DNA of 64,000 nt from Clostridia bacterium. GTDB taxonomy: Bacteria > Bacillota > Clostridia > RUG12999. Position 1 is the first letter of the stretch. Each line of letters starts with the position of its first letter. The DNA lies in assembly GCA_022801925.1 (NCBI GenBank), contig JAAWTG010000004.1, positions 55,903 to 119,902 of the forward strand, read 5' to 3'. Below the pieces are notes generated by a model, which searched no databases, was not told where the DNA came from, and saw nothing but the letters and a program-made list of their open reading frames with translations. This document shows positions 55,699 through 64,000 of the stretch, one piece after another. The position numbers and the translations under genes were made by a program.

Positions 55699-56157
55699 CT
55701 ATTTATGATAGCTTTCACCCGCCAGAATTTTTTCGGCACGATAGACTTGTTCCAATAAGATAACGCGCATGAGTTGGTGGGGAAACGTCATTTCAGAAAA
55801 GCTAAGCCGAAGATGGGCAAGGGATTTCACTTCTTCCGATAGCCCATCAGAGCCGCCGATGAGAAACGTAATAGAACCGAATCCGCGCAGCCCTGCTTCT
55901 TGCAGTGTTTGCGCGAATTTTTCGGAGGACAATGGTTTTCCTTCCACGCAAAGCGCTATAACATAGCTGCCGTTTTTGATTTTTGCCGCAATAGCGGCGC
56001 CTTCTTTTTGCACGTCTTGCTGCGCGCCGCGCACCACTTCCGCCACTTCGATGATTTGCAGTTTGCCAAAACGGGACAGCCGTTTGGCATATTCGGCACA
56101 TGCTGCTTTCCAATAGCTTTCCTTCAGCGTTCCGACAGCAATGATTTGTATATTCAT
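55699..56157 (-). CDS. rlmH: 23S rRNA (pseudouridine1915-N3)-methyltransferase RlmH
   Basis: A 152-residue SPOUT methyltransferase. The start MNIQIIAVGTLKESYW, the SAM-binding FLIGGSDGLSEEV and the C-terminal FPHQLMRVILLEQVYRAEKILAGESYHK are diagnostic. It methylates helix 69 of 23S rRNA. The ATG at 56157 has AAGGAG 8 nt upstream; nine extra upstream codons lack a site. Confidence 0.96.
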   Translation of the reverse strand: MNIQIIAVGTLKESYWKAACAEYAKRLSRFGKLQIIEVAEVVRGAQQDVQKEGAAIAAKIKNGSYVIALCVEGKPLSSEKFAQTLQEAGLRGFGSITFLIGGSDGLSEEVKSLAHLRLSFSEMTFPHQLMRVILLEQVYRAEKILAGESYHK

Positions 56158-56296
56158 TATTGCAACTCCTTTATTTTGTTTCAAAACACTTATTTTATTA
56201 TACGCGAAAAAGTTTGCAAATGCAAGTATGACGGCTTTTTATCCACTATGCAACAAAAAAAGTGAAAAAAAGTGTCAATATTTTAACAAGAAACTC

Positions 56297-56325
56297 TTGT
56301 ATATTTTGGAATTTTATTGTACAAT
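56297..56325 (+). promoter_or_regulatory. sigma-A promoter for gap
   Basis: TTGTAT (56297-56302), a 17-bp gap and TACAAT (56320-56325), 45 bp before the start. Confidence 0.75.
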
Positions 56326-56364
56326 ATAAGACAGGAATAAAAAATATTTTTTATTTGGAGGTAA

Positions 56365-57378
<1,014 letters not shown>

Positions 57379-57407
57379 GAATTTTATAACAATATGAAAT
57401 AACGCGG

Positions 57408-57447
57408 CAGCGCTTTTGCGGGAACCATTCTGTAAAAGCGCTGTTTT
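57408..57447 (+). terminator. terminator of gap
   Basis: Ten-base arms (57408-57417 and 57434-57443) around a 16-nt loop, followed by TTTT. Confidence 0.8.
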
Positions 57448-57527
57448 GTATCTATAGCAAAAAGGCATGGTAAGCTATTACAGATAAGCATTTGCTATTT
57501 GGAGAATTTTGGTGTAAAATAAAAATA

Positions 57528-57576
57528 TACCATCAACTCCAACAGCGGGCATGTTAAATTCTCGCATTTGATGGTA
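57528..57576. repeat. 49-bp inverted-repeat segment upstream of the DUF3737 gene
   Basis: TACCATCAA at 57528-57536 pairs with TTGATGGTA at 57568-57576. The outer eight bases equal the ends of the 9869 and 55383 elements, so it could be a minimal relative or an operator. Confidence 0.4.
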
Positions 57577-57598
57577 AAGTGATGAAAGGAAGAGAAAG

Positions 57599-58453
57599 AT
57601 GACTTTATATTGCGATGAAATACATGATGAAGAACGCGCTTTTTACGGAATCAGCCATGCGAAACTCCAAAACTGTACGTTTGCAGGATCCGCTGACGGA
57701 GAATCCGCATTAAAAGAGACGGCTGACATTGAAATAGAACAGTGCAATTTTTTGTTGAGATATCCGCTGTGGCATACGGACAGGGCAACTATTTTGGAAT
57801 GCAGCATGACGGAAACCTGCCGCGCTGCGCTTTGGTATGACAGAGATATCAAGGTGAAACATTCGACCTTGGGCGGTATTAAAGCGCTGCGCGAATGTAC
57901 CGGTATCTGTCTTGAAAATTGCAAAATCGATTCTACGGAATTTGGTTGGTTTTGCCATGATGTGAGGATAAAAGACTGCGAATTAACCTCGGAATATCCG
58001 TTTTTGCAGTGTACGAACATGGAAATTGACGGTTTCAAAATGAACGCAAAATATTCCTTCCAATATGTGAAAAATGTGACGCTGCGCGGTTGCGAATTAC
58101 ATACAAAAGATGCGTTCTGGCACAGTAAAAATGTAACGGTTTATGACAGCGTGGTAACCGGCGAATACTTGGGCTGGTATTCCGAAAATCTACGGCTTGT
58201 GCGCTGTAAAATCACCGGTACGCAGCCGCTGTGCTATGCCAAAGGACTGGTGCTGGAGGATTGTGAAATGATAGACTGCGATTTGTCTTTTGAAAACAGC
58301 GCGGTCACGGCAACGGTATCAGGGGAAATTATGAGCGTGAAAAATCCTGTCAGCGGAAGAATTATCGCGGACAGGATAGGGGAAATCATTTTGGAAAACA
58401 AGAATGACAGCTCCTGTGAAATTGTCACGGCAGAGCCGTGTGCAAGCGTTTAA
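57599..58453 (+). CDS. DUF3737 family beta-helix protein
   Basis: A 284-residue protein with regularly spaced short strands such as LQNCTFAG, IEQCNFLLRYPLWH, VKHSTLGGIKALR, CLENCKIDSTEFGW and LRGCELHTKDAFWH. This is the pattern of DUF3737, a right-handed parallel beta-helix family of unknown function common in gut Firmicutes. There is no signal peptide. AAAGGAAGAG precedes the ATG. It is monocistronic. Confidence 0.85.
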   Translation: MTLYCDEIHDEERAFYGISHAKLQNCTFAGSADGESALKETADIEIEQCNFLLRYPLWHTDRATILECSMTETCRAALWYDRDIKVKHSTLGGIKALRECTGICLENCKIDSTEFGWFCHDVRIKDCELTSEYPFLQCTNMEIDGFKMNAKYSFQYVKNVTLRGCELHTKDAFWHSKNVTVYDSVVTGEYLGWYSENLRLVRCKITGTQPLCYAKGLVLEDCEMIDCDLSFENSAVTATVSGEIMSVKNPVSGRIIADRIGEIILENKNDSSCEIVTAEPCASV

Positions 58454-58512
58454 AAAAGAAACTATTACATAAAAAAGCAATATGAAAATTAAACGTGATA
58501 CTGCCTTTGTGG

Positions 58513-58548
58513 GACAGATAGGCTTAAAATTCGGCTTTTGTTTGCCTA
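58513..58548. repeat. repeat-family end overlapping the acetyltransferase stop codon
   Basis: CTTTTGTTTGCCTA at 58535-58548 is identical to 19521-19534, and the flanking CTTAAAATTCGG is close to the 19511 region. The last three bases form the TAG stop of the minus-strand gene. Confidence 0.5.
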
Positions 58549-59319
58549 ACCATTATTAAGCTGTTCCACAAGGGCATTATTTTTAGCAGTCAACTCCACC
58601 CAAGCGGGGCGAAAACCGCATTTAACAGCAGTGCGGACAGATTTGATGTTAGACCACGCTGCGCAGTAAAAAGGAACCTTATCTCTTTTCAAAATTTCTG
58701 CCGTCAAATGGCTGACCATGGCAGACGCAACGCCGCTGCGGCGGTACTGCGGCAGAACATCCACGCCAATTTGCCACATGGTATCGCAGTCGGCGGAACA
58801 GGCTGCCAGACCAATCAATTGTCCGTTATCATAAGCGCCAACGCCTAAAATATCCAATTCCTTGCGTTTGCTGCAAAGCGCATTGCTCCACTGTGGCAGA
58901 TAGAGTGCGTTAAAATCGGGCGGGGAGAGCAGACGCAATTCGTATGCACAAGAAAAAGCAGTGAGCCGTGTCACATCAGGCAAAAAATATTCCGCCATAA
59001 AACAAATTTTCATGCCATATGGCTGCAAAGCGTCTTGTAGCACATGAAGATTTGGCGTTTCAAAACAGTGCGGGGCAGCATAACGTTTTAAATACTGCAA
59101 AACGGTATCCTGAAATTCCGGCGCGGCAGAAGCCACAACGTTGTTTCCATAGGAAATCAGATTGCAGAAAAACGGAAGCTGCAAATATTTTCGGTGTTTC
59201 GGGTGGGAACCGGAAGTCACAACGACCGGTTCAAATTTCAAAAAATCTTCCATGCGGCAACCGGCGTCGATTGCCGATTGCGTCATAGCAATATTTAGTA
59301 ATTCCTGATTTGTTATCAT
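58546..59319 (-). CDS. GNAT family acetyltransferase
   Basis: A 257-residue protein with a C-terminal GNAT domain: QIGVDVLPQYRRSGVASAMVSHLTAEIL is the acetyl-CoA site, followed by PFYCAAWSNIKSVRTAVKCGFRPAW. The N-terminal ~120 residues are a separate region of unknown role. The acceptor is not evident. The ATG at 59319 lies 8 nt after GGAGG; ten codons of upstream frame lack a site. Its stop codon belongs to a repeat motif. Confidence 0.8.
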   Translation of the reverse strand: MITNQELLNIAMTQSAIDAGCRMEDFLKFEPVVVTSGSHPKHRKYLQLPFFCNLISYGNNVVASAAPEFQDTVLQYLKRYAAPHCFETPNLHVLQDALQPYGMKICFMAEYFLPDVTRLTAFSCAYELRLLSPPDFNALYLPQWSNALCSKRKELDILGVGAYDNGQLIGLAACSADCDTMWQIGVDVLPQYRRSGVASAMVSHLTAEILKRDKVPFYCAAWSNIKSVRTAVKCGFRPAWVELTAKNNALVEQLNNG

Positions 59320-59435
59320 AAAGGAAATCCTCCATATGCGGTGTAGCAAATAAACAAACAGCAGAATGTATAAGAGGACATCCTGCTGTTAGATATATTC
59401 ATACCAATATTATTTGAAACATTATGTTTGTTCTA

Positions 59436-59485
59436 TAGTCGTATCTGCCCTAGGAGTCGAATAAGATTGGAATCTTTTATGCTTA
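59436..59485. repeat. repeat-family copy overlapping the PBP1A stop codon
   Basis: ATCTGCCCTAGGAGTCGAAT followed by AAGATT and its inverted partner AATCTT. It aligns with the right part of the 19257-19534 element (ATCTGCCCTAG, CATAAGATT), and GCTTAGGC at its edge supplies the TAA of the PBP gene. Confidence 0.5.
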
Positions 59486-61789
59486 GGCTGCCGGCACTAC
59501 TGTGCCGGAGTCTCCGTTTTGAGAACCGGAACCCACGTCGCCGCCCGCAGTAGGTGGTTTCGTCTGTGCAGGAGTTCGCGCAGGGGGAGGAGACGCCGGT
59601 AGTTCAGACGTAGCAGAGGGCGCCGGAGGCGTTACTGTAACGCCGGGAGATTCTGATGCGGAGGAGGAAGGCGACGGGTCTGCACTTGCAGACGGATCCG
59701 GTGATTCCTCACTCGGCTCGGCTTTTTTCTCGTGTACGCCATTACATGTCTTTTTCGGCACCATACCGGATTTAAATTCTTCAGATACCGTCGGGCAGCT
59801 GCTTAGCGGCAAATCGCCGGTTTGTGAGCAAACAGAAGCCCTTGTGATACCAGAAGCGCCGGGAAATTCCGTATATTTCAGTCCTTTGTGGATTTGTCCC
59901 ATGATTTTTTGCCACAGTTTATGCGTCACAATACGCGTCTGGCTATAGGGGAGTGTTTTCGGTTGGTCGTAACCATACCAAACACCGCCGATGTAGTAGG
60001 GCGTATAGGCAACAAACCAGCGGTCAACATCGTCGTTGGTAGTTCCTGTTTTAGCGGCATAGGGCATATTGATTTTTGCTGAAATTCCCATGCTGCCCTT
60101 TGCGGAAGATTCCAGCATACTGGTCATCAGATAGGCCGTTTGTTCTGAAAATACCTGTGTTGATTCGATTGGTTTTTCCAAAAGGAGTTTTCCGTTGTGG
60201 TCAATGATTTTCGTATAGGTGTGCGGCGTGATATATACGCCTTTGTTGGCGAAGGTCGCATAAGCTGCCGTTAATTCTTTCACGCTGACACCTTCCGTCA
60301 TACCGCCAATGGAAAGTGCACTGAGGTTTTTATCAGAAAATTCTTTTCCGTCAATGACTTTACTATCCACGAGAGAAGTAATCCCTAATTTTTTCAGGAA
60401 ATTATAGGAGGTGTCAATTCCCACCATTTGTACTGTTTTAATCGCCGGAATATTCATGGATTCCACAATTGCCTGACGTACCGTGACAGGACCTTTGTAG
60501 CCGGAATACCAGTTTTTGGGTTTCCAGCCCTGATAGCTGAATTCTTCATCAATCAATACGCTGCCGGGCGACAATAAATTCTTTTCCATTGCCGGACCAT
60601 ATGCCCCAATAGGTTTCATGGTAGACCCGGGCTGGCGCAGTGAAGAGACCGCACGGTTGAGCGTTAAATCCGCCGTTTTCGGACCGGCGCCGCCGATAAC
60701 ACCTTTAATTTCACCGGTGGTAGGTTCCATGATAACCATTGCTGCTTCCGGTTGTACTTGTCCGGATAATTTGGGGAAGTTGGAGGTGTCATAAAAGACA
60801 TTCTCCATTGTTTTTTGGACATTGGTATCCACGGTTCCATAGATTTGCAGCCCGCTGTTATACAGCATTTTCTTCGCGGTTGCCTCAGAAACGCGCAATT
60901 CTTTCACCAAATCCTCTAGCACTTCTTTGATCAAAGCTTCCGTGAAATAGGAGTTGGTAACCACTTTTTCGTTGTTTTGATGTTTGGTACTGAAATTCAG
61001 TTTTTCTGCTATTGCAGCGTCATGTTCCTCCTGCGAAATGTAACCGAGTTCCAGCATTTTGGAGAGAACCACTTCCTGTTTTGTTTTGTTCTCCTCGGGA
61101 TTTACAAATGGGTCAAATTTCGAGGGAGACTGCGTGATTCCCACAATGGAAGCCGCTTCCGCAAGAGAAAGTTCGGAAACGTCTTTATCATAATAGGTCA
61201 GTGCAGCAGACTGCACACCGTCACAGCCATTGCCGAAATAGACGATATTCAAATAAAACTCCAGAATTTGGCTTTTATCCATTTTTGTTTCCAAAACAAT
61301 CGCTCTTAAAACTTCGCGGATTTTACGCGTAGGAGAAACATCTTTGTCATTTGTAATGTTTTTTACCAATTGTTGTGTGATGGTGCTTCCGCCATAGGAA
61401 GGATTGCCAGTCAGATACTTTAAAAATGCACCGGCAGTACGCTTAATATCCATTCCTTTGTGCTTGTAGAAACGTTCATCTTCAATTGCAACCGCTGCAT
61501 CTTGCATGTATTTGGGGATTTCGTTAATCGTAACCCAAATGCGGTTGTTGTCGGAACTTAGTTTTTCATATTCAACCGGATTGCCATTTGCATCAGTATA
61601 GACAATAGAAGATGTGAGATTCAATTGATAATCTTCAATATCGAAATTTAATGCGTCTACTACAAAAGAAGAAATCAGTCCTGCCAAAACAAAGCAAGAA
61701 ATGATTCCCACCACCAGAAGAGCAGACCCGATAAATTTTAAAATCTTTCTGGGTTTTGAAGTTTTTTTCGCTTTTTTTGATTTTGCCAT
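59483..61789 (-). CDS. class A penicillin-binding protein 1A
   Basis: A 768-residue bifunctional peptidoglycan synthase. A cytoplasmic basic tail leads to one membrane helix (~16-45). The GT51 glycosyltransferase has its catalytic Glu at 103 (EDERFYKHKG) and GGSTITQQLVKN. The transpeptidase shows SxxK as STMK (QPGSTMKPIGA), SxN as SMN and KTG as KTGTTND. A Pro/Ser/Thr-rich C-terminal tail of about 80 residues is typical of clostridial PBP1A. GGAGGTC lies 7 nt before the ATG, and a textbook promoter is 100 bp upstream. Confidence 0.95.
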   Translation of the reverse strand: MAKSKKAKKTSKPRKILKFIGSALLVVGIISCFVLAGLISSFVVDALNFDIEDYQLNLTSSIVYTDANGNPVEYEKLSSDNNRIWVTINEIPKYMQDAAVAIEDERFYKHKGMDIKRTAGAFLKYLTGNPSYGGSTITQQLVKNITNDKDVSPTRKIREVLRAIVLETKMDKSQILEFYLNIVYFGNGCDGVQSAALTYYDKDVSELSLAEAASIVGITQSPSKFDPFVNPEENKTKQEVVLSKMLELGYISQEEHDAAIAEKLNFSTKHQNNEKVVTNSYFTEALIKEVLEDLVKELRVSEATAKKMLYNSGLQIYGTVDTNVQKTMENVFYDTSNFPKLSGQVQPEAAMVIMEPTTGEIKGVIGGAGPKTADLTLNRAVSSLRQPGSTMKPIGAYGPAMEKNLLSPGSVLIDEEFSYQGWKPKNWYSGYKGPVTVRQAIVESMNIPAIKTVQMVGIDTSYNFLKKLGITSLVDSKVIDGKEFSDKNLSALSIGGMTEGVSVKELTAAYATFANKGVYITPHTYTKIIDHNGKLLLEKPIESTQVFSEQTAYLMTSMLESSAKGSMGISAKINMPYAAKTGTTNDDVDRWFVAYTPYYIGGVWYGYDQPKTLPYSQTRIVTHKLWQKIMGQIHKGLKYTEFPGASGITRASVCSQTGDLPLSSCPTVSEEFKSGMVPKKTCNGVHEKKAEPSEESPDPSASADPSPSSSASESPGVTVTPPAPSATSELPASPPPARTPAQTKPPTAGGDVGSGSQNGDSGTVVPAA

Positions 61790-61889
61790 AAACTAGACCT
61801 CCATTCCCGTTCCGCACAGATAGGAAACTGTTTGCTGGCGGAAGGACATGCCGGCATAAAAGGACTTTTGTTTGAAAACATATAACTCT

Positions 61890-61918
61890 ATTATAATATA
61901 GATTCATGGAATATACAA
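61890..61918 (-). promoter_or_regulatory. sigma-A promoter for PBP1A
   Basis: On the minus strand, TTGTAT (61918-61913), a 17-bp gap and a perfect TATAAT (61895-61890). Confidence 0.8.
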
Positions 61919-62036
61919 GTTATTTTATAAAAATTTGGTGAAATGTTCTGAAAAATTTAAGATTTGTGTATAAAATTCCTGAATATGGAAATGCTATTCT
62001 ACAGAAAATACCATACCATACAAAGGATGGATGTAT

Positions 62037-62432
62037 ATGAGAAAAAGGCATATTGTGATATTTGTAGTAGCTGCAATTTTAGCATTTGGCACAGGATTGG
62101 GATTTGGCATATTGGAAAATCAAAATACGGTACACTACGAAGCAAAAGAGGAGTCACCGGAAGAAAGCATAACGCCGGCGAGTGTAACAGCTGCGCCGCC
62201 GGAATCGTTGACGCCTGTGACAACAGAACAGGAAGGATATTTGCTGCGATATGCAGGAGACAGAACAGTAGCTTATAAAATTTTACAAGATGGACAATTG
62301 GAAGTAGAATTTGTAGCGAATGAGGTGCGGATTGATTTATTGCCGGACAAAGAACGGAAAAAACTAGAGGAAGGAATCCGGTTTGATAACAAAGAGAAAC
62401 TCTATGGCGCCATTGAAAATTATAGTAGTTAA
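62037..62432 (+). CDS. BofC C-terminal domain-like exported protein
   Basis: A 131-residue protein: an N-terminal membrane anchor or signal (HIVIFVVAAILAFGTGLGFG), a low-complexity Glu/Pro/Thr stretch (~40-70), and a compact C-terminal domain (LLRYAGDRTVAYKILQDGQ through LPDKERKKLEEGI and LYGAIENYSS). The latter fits the BofC C-terminal domain pattern of clostridia. In Bacillus, BofC restrains SpoIVB and so delays pro-sigma-K processing. Here the gene lies directly upstream of pro-sigK, but shared function is inference. The ATG at 62037 has AAGGATGG 8 nt upstream; the ATG at 62031 is too close. Confidence 0.65.
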   Translation: MRKRHIVIFVVAAILAFGTGLGFGILENQNTVHYEAKEESPEESITPASVTAAPPESLTPVTTEQEGYLLRYAGDRTVAYKILQDGQLEVEFVANEVRIDLLPDKERKKLEEGIRFDNKEKLYGAIENYSS

Positions 62433-62939
62433 ATGGAACAGGCACAAAAGAGTTTCCGCTGCATATAATAGCAATATATCCTGATTTGTAGGGGCAACTG
62501 CATCTGTCTGAAAGAACATGTATTTGTACCGGCAATCGGGGATAGGCGTATAGGAGAGACAGAGCTCCTATGGACTGAACCAAAGTAAGGGGGTACAATT
62601 ATGCTTGAGATTATTTGGATGCTTGTCGGTATTTGTGCGTTTCAGGCAGTTTTTGTCGCGTGTTATGTCGGAAATGCAGGGTCATTTCCTAAACCGCTGC
62701 GTCCGGAAGAGGAAGAATACTATATCAAACAAATGCTTTCAGGCGATATGGAGGCAAAAAATGTACTGATAGAACGAAATCTCAGACTGGTAGCGCACGT
62801 GATTAAAAAATATGTGCCATTTGGCAGCAGGGATACGGAAGATTTATTGTCAATCGGTACGATTGGACTCATTAAAGGAATCTCAAGCTACAACAATAAG
62901 CACAAAACTAAACTTGCTACATATGCAGCCAAGTGCATT

Positions 62940-62946
62940 GAAAATG
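62940..62946 (+). other. predicted left crossover site of the skin-like element
   Basis: GAAAATG spans codons Glu114 and Asn115 and the first base of codon 116. Homology to SigK ends here, so recombination should join this point to the 3' half elsewhere. Confidence 0.6.
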
Positions 62947-62963
62947 CACTTCATCCGCAACGG

Positions 62964-63010
62964 AAACAAAGAGCCTGTATCGGAGGCAATCTGATACAGG
63001 CTCTTTGTTT
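62964..63010. terminator. perfect hairpin between sigK' and the recombinase
   Basis: Eighteen-base arms (62964-62981 and 62993-63010) pair without mismatch around an 11-nt loop, flanked by AAAC and GTTT. It ends both convergent transcripts and overlaps the last codons of both frames. Confidence 0.85.
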
Positions 63011-64000
63011 ATAATTGTATGGAAACGGTTTTGCCATCCCAAGTGATATTTTGAATGATATGTTTTAAAAAGTCGCGTTTGGCGGCGGTGGGCGCAGTGG
63101 TGAATAAAGAGGCGAAATCATTCGGAAGAGAGGCAGGGAAATCGGTGTGATGCGAGGAGAGAAATTCATGAACAGATGGGAGTGAACATGTTTGGGTAAG
63201 GTCGCAAACAAATTCTATCAGTTGTCTGTCCAGCAGATTTCCGTCCAAATTTGCTATGCTGCATTGTTGCCGGCGGGATTTTTCTTTTAATTCGCACATA
63301 TAGTAATATCGTTTTTCGCCTGATTTGTTTGTTCGACCGTATTTCGGACGCATATAAGACCCGCAGCAAGCACAGGTCAGCAATCCGGAAAGAAGGGAGA
63401 CAGAGTTTTTGGGGCGGCGGTATGCCTTTTCTTTGTTTTGCAGGAGCAGCCGCTGTGCAGAGAGCCATAAAGCGGCGGAAACCAGCGGACGGTGGCGTCC
63501 CGGCGCTAAAATCCATTCACTGTAGTCGCGATAATGCAAAAAAACAGTACCTGTTTTTCCTGTTTTATTGTAGCCCATGAGTCCATGTGAACCATCATAA
63601 TCTATTGCTGCACCAAACATCTGACAGCCAAGCTGCTGCAAAAAAGCATATGTCTGTGCGTCTGCCGGAGCATATACCGGATTGCTGAGCAAAAAACGCA
63701 GACTGTGACGGGAAAAGGCGTTTCCCTGACGTGTATCAATGCCACGCAGCAATAATTCTTGTTCTAATTTTGTGAGGGAACCACATTGTACATATAGCCG
63801 GAAGATGAGCTGCACCGTATCTGCTTCTTTCAAAACAGGGTGCAACCGGTAGAAGGTCTTAGCGCCGCTATACAGTGTCTGGCTGGCATATCCCAGCGGC
63901 GGGCAGCCGCCCAGCCAACGCCCTGTTTTGGTCAGAACTCGATCGCCTCGCATTTGCCTCGGCCGAGAAGGAATATATGGAATCGGACAAGACCGACCGT
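63009..64000 (-). CDS. large serine recombinase of the skin-like element, N-terminus beyond window
   Basis: The C-terminal ~315 residues of a large serine recombinase. KTGRWLGGCPPLGY opens the recombinase domain; the zinc ribbon is LLTCACCGSYMRPKYGRTN with the later cysteines YMCELKEKSRRQQC; a helical C-terminal part follows. The catalytic resolvase domain with its serine should lie past 64000. The frame stays open for about 15 codons before the ATG at 63953, but those residues do not resemble the usual hinge, so a frameshift near the edge is possible. Its place beside sigK suggests the SpoIVCA role of excising the intervening DNA. Confidence 0.85.
   Translation of the reverse strand, partial: GRSCPIPYIPSRPRQMRGDRVLTKTGRWLGGCPPLGYASQTLYSGAKTFYRLHPVLKEADTVQLIFRLYVQCGSLTKLEQELLLRGIDTRQGNAFSRHSLRFLLSNPVYAPADAQTYAFLQQLGCQMFGAAIDYDGSHGLMGYNKTGKTGTVFLHYRDYSEWILAPGRHRPLVSAALWLSAQRLLLQNKEKAYRRPKNSVSLLSGLLTCACCGSYMRPKYGRTNKSGEKRYYYMCELKEKSRRQQCSIANLDGNLLDRQLIEFVCDLTQTCSLPSVHEFLSSHHTDFPASLPNDFASLFTTAPTAAKRDFLKHIIQNITWDGKTVSIQL

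Larger units (their letters stand above)
62601..63014 (+). pseudogene. sigK: N-terminal half of pro-sigma-K, interrupted by a skin-like element
   Basis: Residues 1-115 match the start of the mother-cell sporulation factor pro-sigma-K: a hydrophobic pro-sequence (~1-27), then FPKPLRPEEEEYYIKQM, NLRLVAHVIKKY (region 2.1), DLLSIGTIGLIKGI (2.2) and TKLATYAAKCIEN. At the point where intact SigK continues EILMH into the -10-recognition region, the frame instead reads ALHPQRKQRACIGG and stops at residue 137. Regions 2.4 to 4 are missing. A serine recombinase gene converges on it, as in skin elements that are excised during sporulation. AAGGGGG lies upstream of the ATG. It is not decayed; it is probably a split gene awaiting rearrangement. 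Confidence 0.9.

Noticed and set aside
62433..62600. A riboswitch before sigK
   Set aside because: Only one weak 7-bp hairpin (62550-62571) is visible, and no known aptamer core motif is present.
62601..63014. A complete short sigma factor of 137 residues
   Set aside because: It stops before the promoter-recognition helices of regions 2.4 and 4, and the last 22 residues come from hairpin sequence rather than any sigma family.

Overview
The window is about 64 kb of low-to-moderate GC DNA from a spore-forming anaerobic Firmicute of the class Clostridia. Sporulation genes point there: a SpoVAF-type germination protein, the N-terminal half of pro-sigma-K beside a serine recombinase, and a BofC-like protein. 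So do a ferredoxin-linked 2-oxoacid oxidoreductase operon, a MinCDE plus MreBCD wall and division cluster, and strong AGGAGG ribosome sites. The genus cannot be named from sequence alone. I see no rRNA, tRNA, CRISPR array or intact insertion sequence.

Layout. 1-3258: a heterodimeric ABC exporter, its first gene cut by the window edge. 3400-10161: SpoVAF, surface or secreted proteins, a pentapeptide-repeat protein and a Cys/Asn-rich protein. 10204-14807: a lipoprotein, then nadK-argR-recN. 14957-18289: a P-loop ATPase and the VorB-type 2-oxoacid:ferredoxin oxidoreductase operon. 18406-23486: a HEAT-repeat protein, CtpA-type protease, purA, a DUF1858 protein and an unknown protein. 23867-31117: pgi, thrC, a DUF1540 peptide, a phosphoesterase, RNase R and a small membrane protein. 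31133-33462: a cation/proton antiporter and an acetyltransferase. 33808-44884: one long block of envelope and division genes (zapA, U32 peptidase, NusG-II, Gx transporter, DUF4321, maf, mreBCD, mrdA, minCDE) ending in mgsA. 44954-54400: tyrS, two SLH proteins and a MacB-like efflux system. 54486-62432: phosphoesterase, rlmH, gap, DUF3737, an acetyltransferase, PBP1A and a BofC-like protein. 62601-64000: the split sigK and the recombinase.

Most interesting points. (1) sigK is interrupted after codon 115 and is followed by a convergent large serine recombinase, the arrangement of a skin element that must be excised to rebuild the gene. The pro-sequence is kept, and a BofC-like gene lies just upstream. 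(2) Two diverged copies of a roughly 150-nt intergenic sequence each start just downstream of a sigma-A promoter and show compensatory changes in a conserved hairpin, which suggests an undescribed small RNA family. (3) Two 255-291 bp elements share a 15-16 bp terminal inverted repeat and have internal stems of unrelated sequence but preserved pairing. (4) A tandem array of palindromic units lies upstream of zapA. (5) A further repeat family sits exactly at the stop codons of several minus-strand genes.

All functional names rest on recognising protein motifs by eye. Promoter and terminator calls rest on base matches and pairing that I checked by position.
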